Positions 24,801 to 35,976 of a stretch of DNA of 64,000 nucleotides are shown here, in pieces. This stretch comes from Camarhynchus parvulus (Eukaryota; Chordata; Aves; Passeriformes; Thraupidae), in the NCBI RefSeq assembly GCF_901933205.1, contig NC_044585.1, positions 3,286,001 to 3,350,000 of the forward strand. Direction: 5' to 3'. The position numbers and the translations under genes were made by a program. The first letter of the stretch is position 1; the number at the start of each line of letters is the position of its first letter. The notes beneath the pieces were generated by a model. The model had not been told where the DNA came from and did no database searches. It saw nothing but the letters and a program-made list of their open reading frames with translations.

Positions 24801-25834
24801 AAAGCACTCGGAGTTAGTGGAGCAAACTATGAACCAGTCTGAACCAGTTCAAATATCGCATATGGTTGTTTTGCTTCTGCAGACTTCCTTGTTAGTCCTT
24901 GGAGGCTGGGGCTGGCATTTACTTTGCAATAGCTCACGCTGTCAGACTGAAGGGGGAGGAGAAAGCCTCTCCCTGAGCATGTCAGCAGCGCGGTGCAACA
25001 GTGCCAGCAGGCACTCCTGTCGCTCCACAGCGACTGCTTTGTAGTCACTGCCTCTGCCTTGATTTTTGGTTATATTCGGGTCACTTTCATAAAGTCAATA
25101 TCAGATCCTTTTGTTACAGCCCTGATGTTCTTTTATTACATTCAAATTATATCTACGTTAGAAATTAAACACATTTGTTTCCAATTGCTTACAGAAGGCT
25201 TTTTACAAGTGAGACCCAGAGTTGTTTTCATGATCAAGAGAGAGGTAGCAAAGAAATAAAACCCCTGCTCTTGTTGGAGTTGCAAGTGCTCAAGTACTTA
25301 ATAGTATTTAGTAACATTTGATGCTTGCAGCTTTTTAAGCTTATGCACAAACTGCTCTAATATTCTGTTCATGGTGAAGTCTCAGAATTGTACTATTGTT
25401 ATTCTCAAACATTTCCATTTATGAAAGAAGCAGAAAATTGAGAAAAAGGAGTTTTGGGGAAAACTGGAGCAATTATTTTGATTACCTAGGAAGAAGAAAG
25501 GGGAGGTTATGGGAACATGACGTATGTCCTGTCACAAGGAGGGCAATGGTCAACTTTTTCCATTTTAAGCAATCCATGTTAATTTGGCTAGGAAAGATTA
25601 CTCAGATTAGAAAACTCATTTTGTTTACTCCCCTCAGTGTCTTATTTAGTAAGATTAATAAAGCATGTTAGTTCTTGCCCAGGAGGTTAGATGAACTTCT
25701 GCCTGGCAAGATCAGAACACACTTGGCTGTGGCCAGAGAAGGAGGGTGGGTTTGATGGCTCCTTGCAGAGTCATTCCAGAGCTATAGATCTGGGGCTGCC
25801 TCCCTTGGCACAGAGTGCCGTGCTGTTAGATTCC

Positions 25835-25873
25835 TTTTTTTGTTTGTTTGTTTGTTTGTTTGTTTTTTTTTTT
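25835..25873 (+). repeat. (TTTG)n microsatellite followed by a T run
   Basis: Six or so consecutive GTTT units flanked by poly-T, in intergenic DNA upstream of PIK3IP1. Confidence 0.9.
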
Positions 25874-28330
25874 AATCTCAAAACACTTTGAATTTTTCCA
25901 CAGGTGAAAATGTAGAACAAATAAACAAGAAAGAGCAGCTGACAGACAGGAGAGAGAGAAAGCAGACATTGTTCATTCTGGAACCTGTATAAAGAAAGGT
26001 ACTAGCTCAGAGCTGAAATTGTGAGCTCAGTTCACACTGAGTTTAGGGAAGATGTTTAATGGCCCTCATTCCTAAAAATATTGTGTATTTTCTCCTGTAA
26101 AATGTGGGGATGTGTTGTGATACATATATGTGTATACGCCAACAGACAGCTAAGTGTAAACTATGTGAGGAAGTAGCTGCAAAGCTATTAAATTACTTAT
26201 AGTTTGCGTAGTTTAAAATCAAGTCCTAGGAAATAATGTCATGTTTAATCTCTAAAAGTGTAGCAAGAAGAGCAAACCATTCCTAAGCAGTGGAAAGAGC
26301 AATTGAGTCTGCCTCTGACAGCTGCCACCTGGCATCCTATTAAACTTAACTCTGTGAAACTGCCAGGCATAGATCTTCCCTCATCCTGGAGAAAGCTAGA
26401 GATGAAAGAAGAAATTATGCTTAGAAGTCAGTTGTGGAAAAGACTTTGATCTTTACCATTAATGTGAAGATTTTTGCATTTCTTCCAGATTCCCCATTGT
26501 CCTTCTGTGGACTAGAAACTCAAATTGTTTGCTGGAACTTGGCTGGGTGTAAGAAGAAGTGCAAATTTATCTTGTTACATAGTAGGAGAGAGAGCTAGGA
26601 AGGTCTGAGATTTGTTTCCACAGAGATTACTGCAGTTCTTGGATCAGTATGTACAGAGGGAGGTGCTTTCTGTGCTAGGTGGCATGGAGGCATTAGTTAG
26701 TCTCATGAAATGAGCAAAAAGACATTAATTGTGCGGGTTGGCAGTCCATCTGCAAAGTTTTGGACAGGCAGTGCCTCTGGATGCATGTGTGGCCCTGCAG
26801 TTTCTGCTGAATGGAATTTGTCTCATAAAATCTGATGAAAAGCTATTACAAACAGGCAGCTTGATTGAATAGCCCTTATTAAAAATTCTTGCTGACTCCA
26901 GTTAGCCTTGCCTTTACAGAGAGTAACTGGAGAACATCAGGAATGCAGTAGCAGGGTGTCTGTGCAGAAAATGAGCATAACTGCACAAAGGCTGCATCTT
27001 AGCTGGTGATGTTAGTCAGGACTGGCACATACAGTTGGTTTTTGGTTTCCTGTTTTGATTTTTTTGCACTCATATTTTTTAAAATCTGACATTACTAAAC
27101 TAAATTTTCTGTAGTGGTAAACCATGTTGTTAAAGCTTGAGTCACACAATGTGTGCTAAGACCTGTGGTTTCATACTTGGTGGTAGTGCTGCTTAATTGA
27201 CCTGTTTCCTCGTTATCCATCTACCATGCTGGTACATCTCTGTTTTTGTGCTCCATTGTGGACTGGATGCAGCAGGTGACCTGGCTGTAAAGGGCTTAAA
27301 ACGTTCATGACCTGGTGAAAAAAGGGCAAAAGTTGGGCTGGATCAGAACCTTGAGTAGGTTTGTTACACAATAAGCTGTAGCAGCCTGGCAGAGAGCACT
27401 GCCAGGATGGAAACATCTGGGAGTGGAAGGGAAAGACCACTGCAGCCAGCACTGCCTTGCAAAGTGATTTATCCAACACTGGAGCAGCTTCCTGGCATAG
27501 AAATACTTCTTATGTGTTCAGTGGTTTCCATGTGATTTCAAAGAACTTTAAAAGAAGGGAACTTCCCCGTCCTGTTCTAAGGAAGGTTTGATTGTACCTC
27601 ATGTAACAAAAAGGAAGGGAAAGTGCAAAGAAGTGAGGCAGGCAGGTTGGCCAAGGTCAGGAAGAACTCTGTGGGAAAGCCAGAAATAGCACCTTGTGCT
27701 GCAGGCCTGTGCCTTGGCTACAAACCCACCAGTTGGCCCAGGCTGCCTCTGCAAGCTCATTGTTGAACAGGACCAGCTATTCAGTGGCTTGTTTTTCACT
27801 GGTGTAAAATAGAAACAGTGCTGAGGACTCCAGATGCTGTGTACAGGCACTTGGGCTGCACTGTCTGAATCCCTTGGCATGTTCAGAAACAGAAGTATCT
27901 ATTGTGAGCCGTGTGAAATGTCTGCAGAGAGGCTTTATCACAGTGGCTGGATGCCTGCAGGAGAACGACTCTAAACCATCTTCATGCTGTTTACCTTGGT
28001 TTTTCCTATGAGCAGGCACAGCTCTTAGAGTAAGCCCATGGAGTCAATGAAAAGTAATGGATTGGCAGAGGCGAGAATGTAAAAACCCCTTTAAGGTGGA
28101 GTTGCACAGCCTCCGTGGCAGTGTGTAGTCCTTACAATGTATCTTTTACTCCAAAGGGAGAATAAGGGCAGCAGGATTTAGTCCTTCATGATAATTCTCT
28201 AGGGGAGAAAACAGTTTTGGGTCTCCGAAGATAAACACTTTTCCTGCCACAGGCAGTTGTTCAAGCGTAGTTCCGTGTGGAAAGTCTCCTCTTCTGGTCT
28301 AAGACTTTTCCTGCGACTGTAGGAGACAAG

Positions 28331-28669
28331 CCCAGAGACGCGGAGTTCCCCTCGAGCCAAACAGCCCCACGGCACCGCGCACCCATCTCCGTGCTCGTTC
28401 CCGGGGCGAAGGAGCCTCTGCGGCAGCAGCTTCCCGCTGCCCCGAGCCCTGCCCCGAGCCCTGCCCCGCGGCAGCCGCCCCTTCCCCTGCTGGGGGCGGG
28501 CGGCGGCAGGGGCAGCGGCAGCGTTAGGACCCGGCGGCGGCTGCGGGGCGGGGGGGGAAGCGCAGCCCGGCGCTTGTTTACCGGGAGGGGAGCGCCGGGG
28601 CAGGTCTCGCCGAGCGGAGCCGAGCTGCGCGGCCGGGCAGGCGGCGGCTCCTCGCCCTCCGCGCCGAGG
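28331..28669 (+). promoter_or_regulatory. PIK3IP1: PIK3IP1 promoter/5' UTR region
   Basis: No TATA box is visible. GC boxes are at 28492-28500 (GGGGGCGGG) and 28545-28553 (GGGGCGGGG), and a direct repeat GCCCCGAGCCCT occurs at 28439-28462. This is typical of a CpG-island promoter; the start site is not determinable from sequence alone. Confidence 0.6.
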
Positions 28670-28751
28670 ATGCTGCACGGGGGTCTGCAGTGGGCGCTGC
28701 TGCTGGGCTCGCTGCTGCTGCTGCTGCTGGGGTCCGCCCGCGGCGCCGAGG
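28670..28751 (+). CDS. PIK3IP1: PIK3IP1 exon 1 (signal peptide)
   Basis: ATG at 28670 in the context GCCGAGGATGC is followed by MLHGGLQWALLLGS, then six Leu encoded by consecutive CTG, then GSARGAE. Donor gtgagt starts at 28752; phase 1. An in-frame hydrophobic leader directly before the kringle supports this start. Confidence 0.88.
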
Positions 28752-31700
28752 GTGAGTGAGTGAGTGCCGGCCCGGCTTTGTGGGGGACAAAGGCCGCTCT
28801 GGCGAGGGGGAACACCCCCGTGGGGAAGGCGGGGGCCGTGCTGAGGAGCTGCCCGGAGCGGCGGGGGCTGCCCGGGCCGCCCGCAAGGCTCGGCTCGTCT
28901 CTCCGCAGAATGCGTCCGCGGTAACGGCGAGTCCTACCGCGGCAGCCGGCGAGTGGCCTCCGGCGGCGCCACGTGCCTCAACTGGCGGATGGTGCGGAAC
29001 GGCCCCGGCGCCGCGCTCCCGGCAGGTGGGTCCGGGGCCGGGGGGGGCTCTCGGGGGAGCGGAGGGTGCCGCGGCCGCGCTGACGGCCCGCTGCTCCCTA
29101 GCGCTCGATGAGGACCACAACAGCTGCAGGAACCCGGACGGCGACGCCGCGCCCTGGTGCTACATCCAAGGCTCTACCGGGATCCCCGAGCGGCGATCCT
29201 GCGACATCGCCCAGTGCTCAGGTAACAGTGGCCGCCGCCGGTCCCCGTCTCTTTCTGCCCTCCCTGGCCTGCCCCCTACCGCCGGGGCTGGGTTTGTCAC
29301 CAGGGTGGGGTCCCCTCGGCGCACAAACAACCCCGGGCTACGCCAGCGCCTCCCTCGGAAACACCGCGTACCCAGCGCTCCCCTCCAGCCCCCCCTGTGC
29401 GTGCACATCTGCCTCCCAGCTATGCCGTGCTCCGCCCCTCCAGCTTTGCCATTAGTGCCAGAAAAGGCCTGTGAAAAGCCCCCACTCCCCTGTAATTCGC
29501 TTATCACTATAGCACTCTCCAGCTGTGTTGCAAAAGGCTGAGGTCTGGACATCCAGGAGCTGCTGAGGTGTGGGTGGACTGTTGCTGTGGGGCATGTTAT
29601 GGCTGACTAAAGAAGCTTCCTGCTGTTAAAGAATTGCCAGTGGGAATTGGAGTACCGGGTGCACGGCAAGAATGTGGAAAAAATGAGAACTAGAAGGGAG
29701 GACAGTAAGAAATGGAAACACTGGATTCCTTCTGGATAGTAACAGTGAGAAACAGTTTGCCAAAAGAACTGTAGCTGAAGCCTGTTTTGGGGAGAGGAAG
29801 TGTCAGTGTTGACTGACATCAGAGTAACCACTGGGGGTTTTTTGAACTGTTTACTACTTTCTGAGCCCTGCAAGATTTACTCGCACCACTGTCCCTTGAG
29901 ACTGCTATCCTTGCATGTAAATACTTTTCCCACGCAAATACACCCTCCCCTTTTTTTCACTTTGCTCTTTTTTTGCCTGCTTTTCCCTAAAGATGAAGCA
30001 AAAAAATGTTCTGCTGCCAAGATCCTTCCTCAAAACACTCTTGCAACTTTAGGATCAGAAGAGTTACCTGACCTTTCAGCCATTTGCATGTTTAATAGGT
30101 TCCATATTTTTGCGTCTCAGAGCGGGCACCATTTCCTGGTTCAACAGTTCACTTTAGTTCAGTTGCCCTGGCTGACCCTACTTGAAGTTACTGTGCAGGA
30201 CCCCTGATTTCCTGTCTCTGACTCCCTTCTGTACTTCCATTTCACATTGCACTGAGGACTCAAAATGGCTGCAGATAGAAAATCCACATGGAGTTATTGC
30301 CTGCTGTGGGGGGAGATGCAGGCGGAGTGAGTTTTCAGGTGTGGATGCATACTGTGAACAGCATTTCCAAAAAGGAGGGGGGTTTCTGTAGAAAAGGTAG
30401 TAGATACCTACTTTACACTGTCACAGCTTTTACAGTGCTACAACTTCCATTTAAACTATGTCATGAAAGAAGGAGTTACCTTGAAAATCTTTCAATGCTG
30501 TTGATGAAAAAGAGCATAGATAAAAACCAGGGCTGGGAAGGAACCTGTATCCTTGGGTGCCATTTCTGGGCCTTGACAGAGGAAGGAATTGTCCTTAGTC
30601 AGTGGCTGTGCTGCCTGCTCTGACTTAGCCTGTCCAGTGGTGTCCCAGACTATCAGTTTGGTACACCACTGCAAGGAGGGACCAGGGAAGAATATCCCCA
30701 GGTTGTTTTCACACCAGCTGGAGTCTCCTGTCAGACTTTCCTGTGTCAGGAAGATTGAGGCAGAAGAGGGATAAAGAGGCTCCTGGGAGATTTGGAATGG
30801 AGATTCTCATAATCTTGTTCAGCATGATTGAAGCTGCAGCCTGTATATCGATCTATACACTAAATGAAGTCATTGTGCATCCTCTGGACTCATGCCCTGA
30901 ACCTGGGTCTCAGTCTGCTGTTTGACTTCTTTCATCTGTGGCGGTGCCTTGGACTCTTAGTTAAATAGGTTCATGTCAAAGGAAAGTGGGGGGAAGAATA
31001 GATTTCTTGTCTACTTTGGTAGGATTTCTGGCAACAACTTAAGGGGGAACAAGTGTTTTTTAGTGTTTTCCAGTGTTTTTCAGTGTGCTTTGAAGGCAGT
31101 TCAGTGATACCAGTCTAGAGCTGTCCCACTTTCAAGACACATGTTGTTTTGAAGTACTCATAAGTGCTTGGTATGTTGTAAATATATATATTTTTTTTTT
31201 CTCCTCTCAACAGATGCTGCAGCTAGCACAGCCAGCACAGCCCCAGTCCCTACAGCAGAAGTTGGTGCTTCCCAGGAGGATGAGCAGGTGTTTGAACCAG
31301 CTGACACTTTGCCCTCCCGGAGCGAGGCAGCCGCGGTGCAGCCCGTCATTGGGATCAGTCAGAGAGTACAGATGAACTCCAGAGAAAAGAAGGACTTAGG
31401 GACCCTAGGTACAAACCCAGGATCATGTGATGGATCCATTCCTGTAATTGTGGCAGGGCAGACCTGTTTTGAGGCTCTGAAAGCAGCATTATAGCTGGAT
31501 CTGCCACCTCTTAATTTAGGGTCTTTTTTTTTTCTCTTTTCACAGGTTATGTGCTGGGGTTGATCATGATGGTGATAATTATTGCCATTGGGGCTGGCAT
31601 TGTCCTGGGATACATCTATAAGAGGTGAGTAGCTGTTCTTTGTTCAAAAGCTGGTGTAGATAGAGCAGGAATGTCTGAGCACCTGGGCACCCAACCAGAT

Positions 31701-33828
31701 CCCAAGGAAATGGGACAGAAGTGTAGGTTTGATTATGGCACATTAAGCAAGTTTGATTGTCACACTAAGGAAAGAACTACTGAAGAGTTAACGCTGTTCT
31801 TCTCCATTCCCCCATTATTGTGATGTTCTATCTCACTTCAAGTTTCAAATTGCACTCTTTTAATATTTGCGGTTTTGTGTGTGCATGTGCACCTTGATGT
31901 GGCTTTTTCAGATGTACTTGGGAGCAGGGTTTTGTCAGAACTGGAAAGATCCCAGGCACCCTCACAGGAAGTTTCTTTTGCTCAGAAAAAGAACAATTCT
32001 TCTAGCAGGCCACCTGTTCCCCTGATTCTGTGGTCTATCTTTAGAAGAAAAACAATGGGCAATTTTTTTTTTTGCTACTCATGCATTGTGTCCTATGAAG
32101 CTGACTATGAGGTAGCACTTTTTTGTTTTGGTCCAAGTTCATTTTAGCAAAGTTCCTGTATACTTTAAGGTCAGTTTTGATTGTGATTTCAGTTACTTTT
32201 TTTTCAGTCACTTCACTGTGTGGGACAGAAATGTTTCTGTACCTCAGCAATGTTTGAGGGTAGTGGCAGTAGCAAGCTGCTTAGTTGTAAGAGAGAGGGC
32301 AGAATTAACAAATGGCAGTGATTGTCACTGCAGCAAGCAAAGGCCCAGGCTCCCTCCTCTGGGAGGGTTTGTTCTATGTTTTGGCTGTTTGACAACAGTC
32401 TGACACAACCAAGCAGAAGGAGCCCTTTCCCAAGCTGGGACAAGTCCTTATATAAGTGTTTATAATAAATGCTGACAGAAAAAAAGCAGAGGGAGGAATG
32501 TTACATAAGGGGCAAAACACAGAGCGCTGCTTGTCGAGGAATCTGATTTGAGGTGTCACTTGAGAGAATGCTGTCTTGTGTGCTGGCAGGAACGGCAGCC
32601 ACTGCTGCACGTTTGTAGGCAGCTTTGAAAAGCAGCCAGAATGCCAACAGGAAACCCCAGCAGCTCTGCCTGCCTGAGATCACGAGCCTCAGGAGGAGCA
32701 CGTGGTGCCTGTCCCACCTCTCTCCTGTCCTCGGTGGGAGGAAGCAATAGACCAGTGCTGGGCTTTGTCCAATGGCAGCTTTGCTTCTCCAGTCACAGAG
32801 AGCTCACAGCAGGGTTGTTCTGCAGGTTTACTGTCTCCTTCCTTGCCTTGATCTCAGAATTGCATGTGCAAGCTGGCAGGTTTGGGTAGTAGGTGTGGTG
32901 AGAAATCTTTAATGGGTTTAGTAGTTTTTGGTATACATAGCTCTTCTGGAGACAACATGCTATTAATGCCAAATCCATTTTTAAAGCAAGGCAGTTCTTC
33001 CACAGCACAAATTACAGAGGTGTTCCTTCACTTAGCAACAGGCTTGAGACTGAGGTAGGTTTGAGGAGCTGGTTGTGGCATTAAGCTGTTATAGCTGCAG
33101 TGGCAGAAGGCAGGGCCAGCTCTGAAGTCAGCTTTAATACTTTCTGGACAGCTTAATTTGCTGCAACAAAAGGCAGAAGCTGTCACCACCTCCAGTATTT
33201 GTTCCAGATGAAGCAGGTTACAGAAGCTCTTTTCCACAGCAGTGGCCTCTGCACTGTCTCACTTCTCCCCTGGGCCTGCAGCAGGCAGTGCTGTGGGACT
33301 GGAAAGGATAAGGAAACATATGGCAGCTCTGTGGTTTGAAGGAGGGGCTTGGCTGTACAGTCATTTATCAGCAGCAATGTCAGTGAATAAGCCAGTTTGA
33401 GGGAGGGACAGACTTCACTTGGCTGCTTGTTTTTCAAAGATGCTCAGCTGTGGTCCTCTGCTTACAGTAGGGAATATTTCTGGCTCTTCATGCAGCTGAA
33501 ATCACTTAAATCTTAAAGAGCAGAGTCCCTTCTTCTCTACTCCATCAGCTTTACTGAGACTCTCCCTCCAAGCAGCAGCACTCACCCCAGGTGTATATTT
33601 TGTTTTTTGTTGTAATGCAGGGGGAAAGACCTGAAGGAGAAGCACGAGCAGAAGGTTTATGAGCGAGAGATGCAGCGCATCACGCTGCCCCTGTCGGCGT
33701 TCAGCAACCCCGCGTGCGAGCTGGTGGATGAGAACACCATCGTGGTGCAGCCCAGCCAGACACCCGTGGAGGACACCCGGGATGGCAGCGGCCCCCTCAT
33801 GGGCCAGGCGGGGACTCCTGGGGCCTGA
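28670..33828 (+). CDS. PIK3IP1: PIK3IP1, phosphoinositide-3-kinase-interacting protein 1
   Basis: Six exons (28670-28751, 28909-29025, 29102-29221, 31214-31408, 31546-31624, 33621-33828) give 266 residues; the human protein has 263. PIK3IP1 is a type I membrane glycoprotein that binds PI3-kinase and dampens its catalytic activity; its tail resembles part of the p85 inter-SH2 region. Visible in order: a Leu-rich signal peptide (about residues 1-26), an extracellular kringle with all six Cys (C29, C50, C75, C86, C100, C105), a Ser/Thr/Pro/Ala-rich stalk, the conserved juxtamembrane PVIGISQRV, a membrane segment around 174-195 (LIMMVIIIAIGAGIVLGY), and a cytoplasmic tail with MQRITLPLSAF and the terminal LMGQAGTPGA. 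All junctions are GT-AG and in frame. It lies tail to tail with LIMK2. Confidence 0.96.
28909..29025 (+). CDS. PIK3IP1: PIK3IP1 exon 2 (first half of kringle)
   Basis: Acceptor CTCCGCAG ends at 28908. It reads ECVRGNGESYRGSRRV...TCLNW and carries the first two kringle Cys. Donor gtgggt at 29026; phase 1. Confidence 0.92.
29028..29057 (+). other. G-quadruplex motif in PIK3IP1 intron 2
   Basis: GGG (29028-29030), GGGG (29034-29037), G8 (29040-29047) and G5 (29053-29057) with loops of 2-5 bases fit G3+N1-7. The motif begins 3 bases into a 76-base intron, on the transcribed RNA strand. Confidence 0.75.
29102..29221 (+). CDS. PIK3IP1: PIK3IP1 exon 3 (second half of kringle)
   Basis: Acceptor CTCCCTAG ends at 29101. 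It reads ALDEDHNSCRNPDGDAAPWC then YIQGSTGIPERRSCDIAQCS, holding the kringle hallmarks CRNPD and PWCY and the last four Cys. Donor gtaaca at 29222. Confidence 0.95.
29222..31213 (+). other. PIK3IP1: PIK3IP1 intron 3; nothing else seen
   Basis: GT-AG intron of 1992 bases. Its first 130 bases remain in the CpG island and the rest is ordinary. No coding or RNA gene recognised. Confidence 0.8.
31214..31408 (+). CDS. PIK3IP1: PIK3IP1 exon 4 (stalk)
   Basis: Acceptor CTCAACAG ends at 31213. It encodes an Ala/Thr/Ser-rich stalk, then FEPADTLPSRSEAAAVQPVI and GISQRVQMNSREKKDLGTL, which match the human juxtamembrane region. Donor gtacaa at 31409. Confidence 0.95.
31546..31624 (+). CDS. PIK3IP1: PIK3IP1 exon 5 (transmembrane segment)
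   Basis: Acceptor TTTTCACAG ends at 31545. It encodes GYVLGLIMMVIIIAIGAG then IVLGYIYK, a single membrane helix. Donor gtgagt at 31625; phase 2. Confidence 0.95.
31625..33620 (+). other. PIK3IP1: PIK3IP1 intron 5; nothing else seen
   Basis: GT-AG intron of 1996 bases with no recognised repeat or gene. Confidence 0.8.
33621..33828 (+). CDS. PIK3IP1: PIK3IP1 exon 6 (cytoplasmic tail)
   Basis: Acceptor TAATGCAG ends at 33620. It reads RGKDLKEKHEQKVYEREMQR then ITLPLSAFSNPACELVDENT and ends GPLMGQAGTPGA with TGA at 33826-33828. It is GC-rich, and a +1-frame open frame over it is a shadow. Confidence 0.95.
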
Positions 33829-35220
33829 GCAGCTCAGGCAGGAGTGCTACAGGCTGAGCAAAGCCTCCAGCTTCCCACTGTGAGTGCAGGGGGTGCGTGT
33901 GTTCATTTCTATTTTGTTTTCTTTTTGATGAACGCCGGATGAAGGTGATGCAGAGGAACAGAGCAATTGGCTATTCATCATCTGGTTGAGTGCATGACCA
34001 GCTGGGGACTGGTGTGGTGGACCCTGCTGCTTCTTCCCACCTGTCTCCACGGTGTGCCAAGGAGCTGGGGGGGATGATGGGCCAGGCTTAACTGGCCACA
34101 GATCCTGTAGCCTGGAGTGTGGTCGTGGCTTCCTCTTTCTATGTTCTTTTCCTATTTAATGGTGTGCACTGTTACTTAAGTTTCAGCCTGGAACCTCAGG
34201 AGAGAACAGTACTGCAGGGACTGAGGGGAGCTTCATGTCAGATTTAGCTAGATAATTACACTCTGATTATAGTTCCTGCCTTTTTGCTTTAGTGGCTGAC
34301 AGCTGGAATCACTGTCCAGAATCCTGCTACTGGATCAGGTTTTTTTCCAAGGAAGAGCAGCCTATTTGAGGGATGTCTTTGGCCAGAAGCAGAATGTTTA
34401 GCCCCAGTGCTCTCCTCAAGCTCTTGACAAATCCAGGTCTTCCAGGGCTGAGGCCACTTCTCCATTCCCCTGTGGTGCTACATGCACAGCCACAGTTGTA
34501 GGTGTCCAGGGGGGGTCTGTCTGTGCCTCCTGCTCACTTACACAGATCAGGAAAGCAGGGGTGAGTGGTAGATAGTTGTGGAGTGAAGAAAACAAACTGC
34601 CCTTCAGTTACTTACAGCAGGTTAAACACTGAGGATAGAGAACATCCTCTTTTGAACTCCCTAGGCTTCCTACAGAGCCACTGCTGGACAGAGTGGCCAA
34701 GCTGTGGAGGTCACCCTGATCACAGAGCAGCAGCTCTGGCTCTAAGGGCAGAACAGGGCAGCTGTTTTGTAAGATCCTGAAGTTCTGGTGTGGCTCCTGG
34801 CCCAGCCTCTGTCACACACTCAGCTTGTGCAGCAAGACTACTTACTTACAGAGCCTGGTCCTATTAGAGAGGTTTTGTAACAACTTTTATTAGCATTTCA
34901 GGGGGTTTGGAAGGGATGGTTGCTGCAGTGTCTCCCTAATGGCACCAAGGCAAGGCCAGTTCAGGGAAACATCTGTCCCCGCTTCAGGGGATTCAAGCCA
35001 TTCAAGTAAGTTTTCCAGCCATCTGCTTTAGAGCTGTGGGCCTAACAGGGAGCAGCACTTGGCAGCAGGGGTTTTAGTGTTAATGGTTGATTCAGAAAAG
35101 GGAAATGTTTTATTTTTAAATGCCTTTGAATACCATTTCTTTGTAAAATGTTTTAAATACCTCATTATGAGAAGGGGCAGACTGTGCTACCTTGCATTAA
35201 AGCTTAAAGAAGAATGCTCT
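33829..35220 (+). other. PIK3IP1: PIK3IP1 3' UTR (end inferred)
   Basis: The best signal is the ATTAAA variant at 35196-35201, about 1.37 kb after the stop. No plain AATAAA was noticed between the stop and that site. The end is an estimate. Confidence 0.5.
35196..35201 (+). promoter_or_regulatory. PIK3IP1: candidate polyadenylation signal of PIK3IP1
   Basis: ATTAAA in the context TTGCATTAAAGCTTAAAG, followed by T/G-rich sequence (GTGGACTGTGGCTCATCTGT). Confidence 0.45.
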
Positions 35221-35950
35221 GTAGACCTACGTGGACTGTGGCTCATCTGTGCATTCCTCCTGCCAGACCAGCATCCTTTGCCATGTTTCAGACTTTGAAT
35301 TGAGGAGAAGGGAAGATGCCCCTTGAGTTTGCCAGGCCCAGAAGTAAATCCCTACAAGCAGTGCCTGCAGGCACCAGCACTGACAAGGGGCACGAAGCTT
35401 GTCTCCCTGCTCCAGCAGCTGCTCTTGGGCTGGGACACTGTTCCTGAAAAGCAGCTGTGGGTGACTTAGCAGGCTGGCCCATGGGAACAGACTCTTGCTT
35501 ACAGCCCCTTCCTGCACTGACCTGGCTCAGTTCTGCTTTGGTGCTGCTCAGCAGCAGCTCCATCCCTTGAGAAGTACAGTGGAGACAGAGCACAGCAGGT
35601 TACAGGAGGTACTAACAAAGCCAGCATTTTTGTTCAGTTGTTGTCTTAACAAAAGGCCCCTGAACTACATATTTCAGAATAAGGTTTTTCCAAGAAACCC
35701 TGGATTAGAAAACGAAAATGGAGAGGCTCCATGATCTGCTGATTCCTGTCCACCCTTGAAACCAACCAAGGATTGAACAGAACTTGTTCCCTTTCCCTCA
35801 CTACAGGTAAATAGTCCTACAGAGCACTGCACTGTGATTCTGCAGTTCTGTGAATGTGGCAGAGTCCACAGACTCAAAAAAGGGTGTTCTGGATGGTATC
35901 TAATCAGGGCGGTTTTGGTGTTGCCATTTTGTGACTACAATAGAAACCTG
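35221..35950. other. intergenic gap between convergent PIK3IP1 and LIMK2
   Basis: About 0.7 kb between the inferred transcript ends. Nothing is recognised in it; overlapping 3' ends are possible if either gene uses a later site. Confidence 0.5.
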
Positions 35951-35970
35951 AGAAAGTGACGGCTTCCGGT

Positions 35971-35976
35971 TTTATT
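35971..35976 (-). promoter_or_regulatory. LIMK2: polyadenylation signal of LIMK2
   Basis: TTTATT on the plus strand reads AATAAA on the minus strand in the context GTTCAATAAAACCGG, about 1.9 kb after the LIMK2 stop. Cleavage would fall near 35950-35960. Confidence 0.65.

Larger units (their letters stand above)
16926..28330. other. intergenic region PATZ1-PIK3IP1; no gene recognised
   Basis: About 11.4 kb of mostly AT-rich non-coding DNA. All open frames are short (about 120 codons or fewer) and unlike known proteins. It contains ancient repeat relics (17238-17345, 19525-19620, 21989-22064, 24040-24190), a perfect short hairpin (20433-20471), a poly-A run near 24620, a TTTG microsatellite (25835-25873) and a possible regulatory patch (24640-24800). 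Confidence 0.65.
28330..29350. promoter_or_regulatory. PIK3IP1: CpG island over PIK3IP1 promoter and exons 1-3
   Basis: The stretch is very GC- and CpG-rich against an AT-rich upstream flank. It spans the presumed promoter, the start codon and the first three exons with two tiny introns. Long stop-free frames here on both strands reflect composition. Confidence 0.8.

Noticed and set aside
28756..29541. 261-codon plus-strand open frame and 160-184-codon frames on both strands over the PIK3IP1 CpG island
   Set aside because: GC-rich sequence lacks stop codons by composition. These frames cross confirmed PIK3IP1 splice sites and match no known protein.
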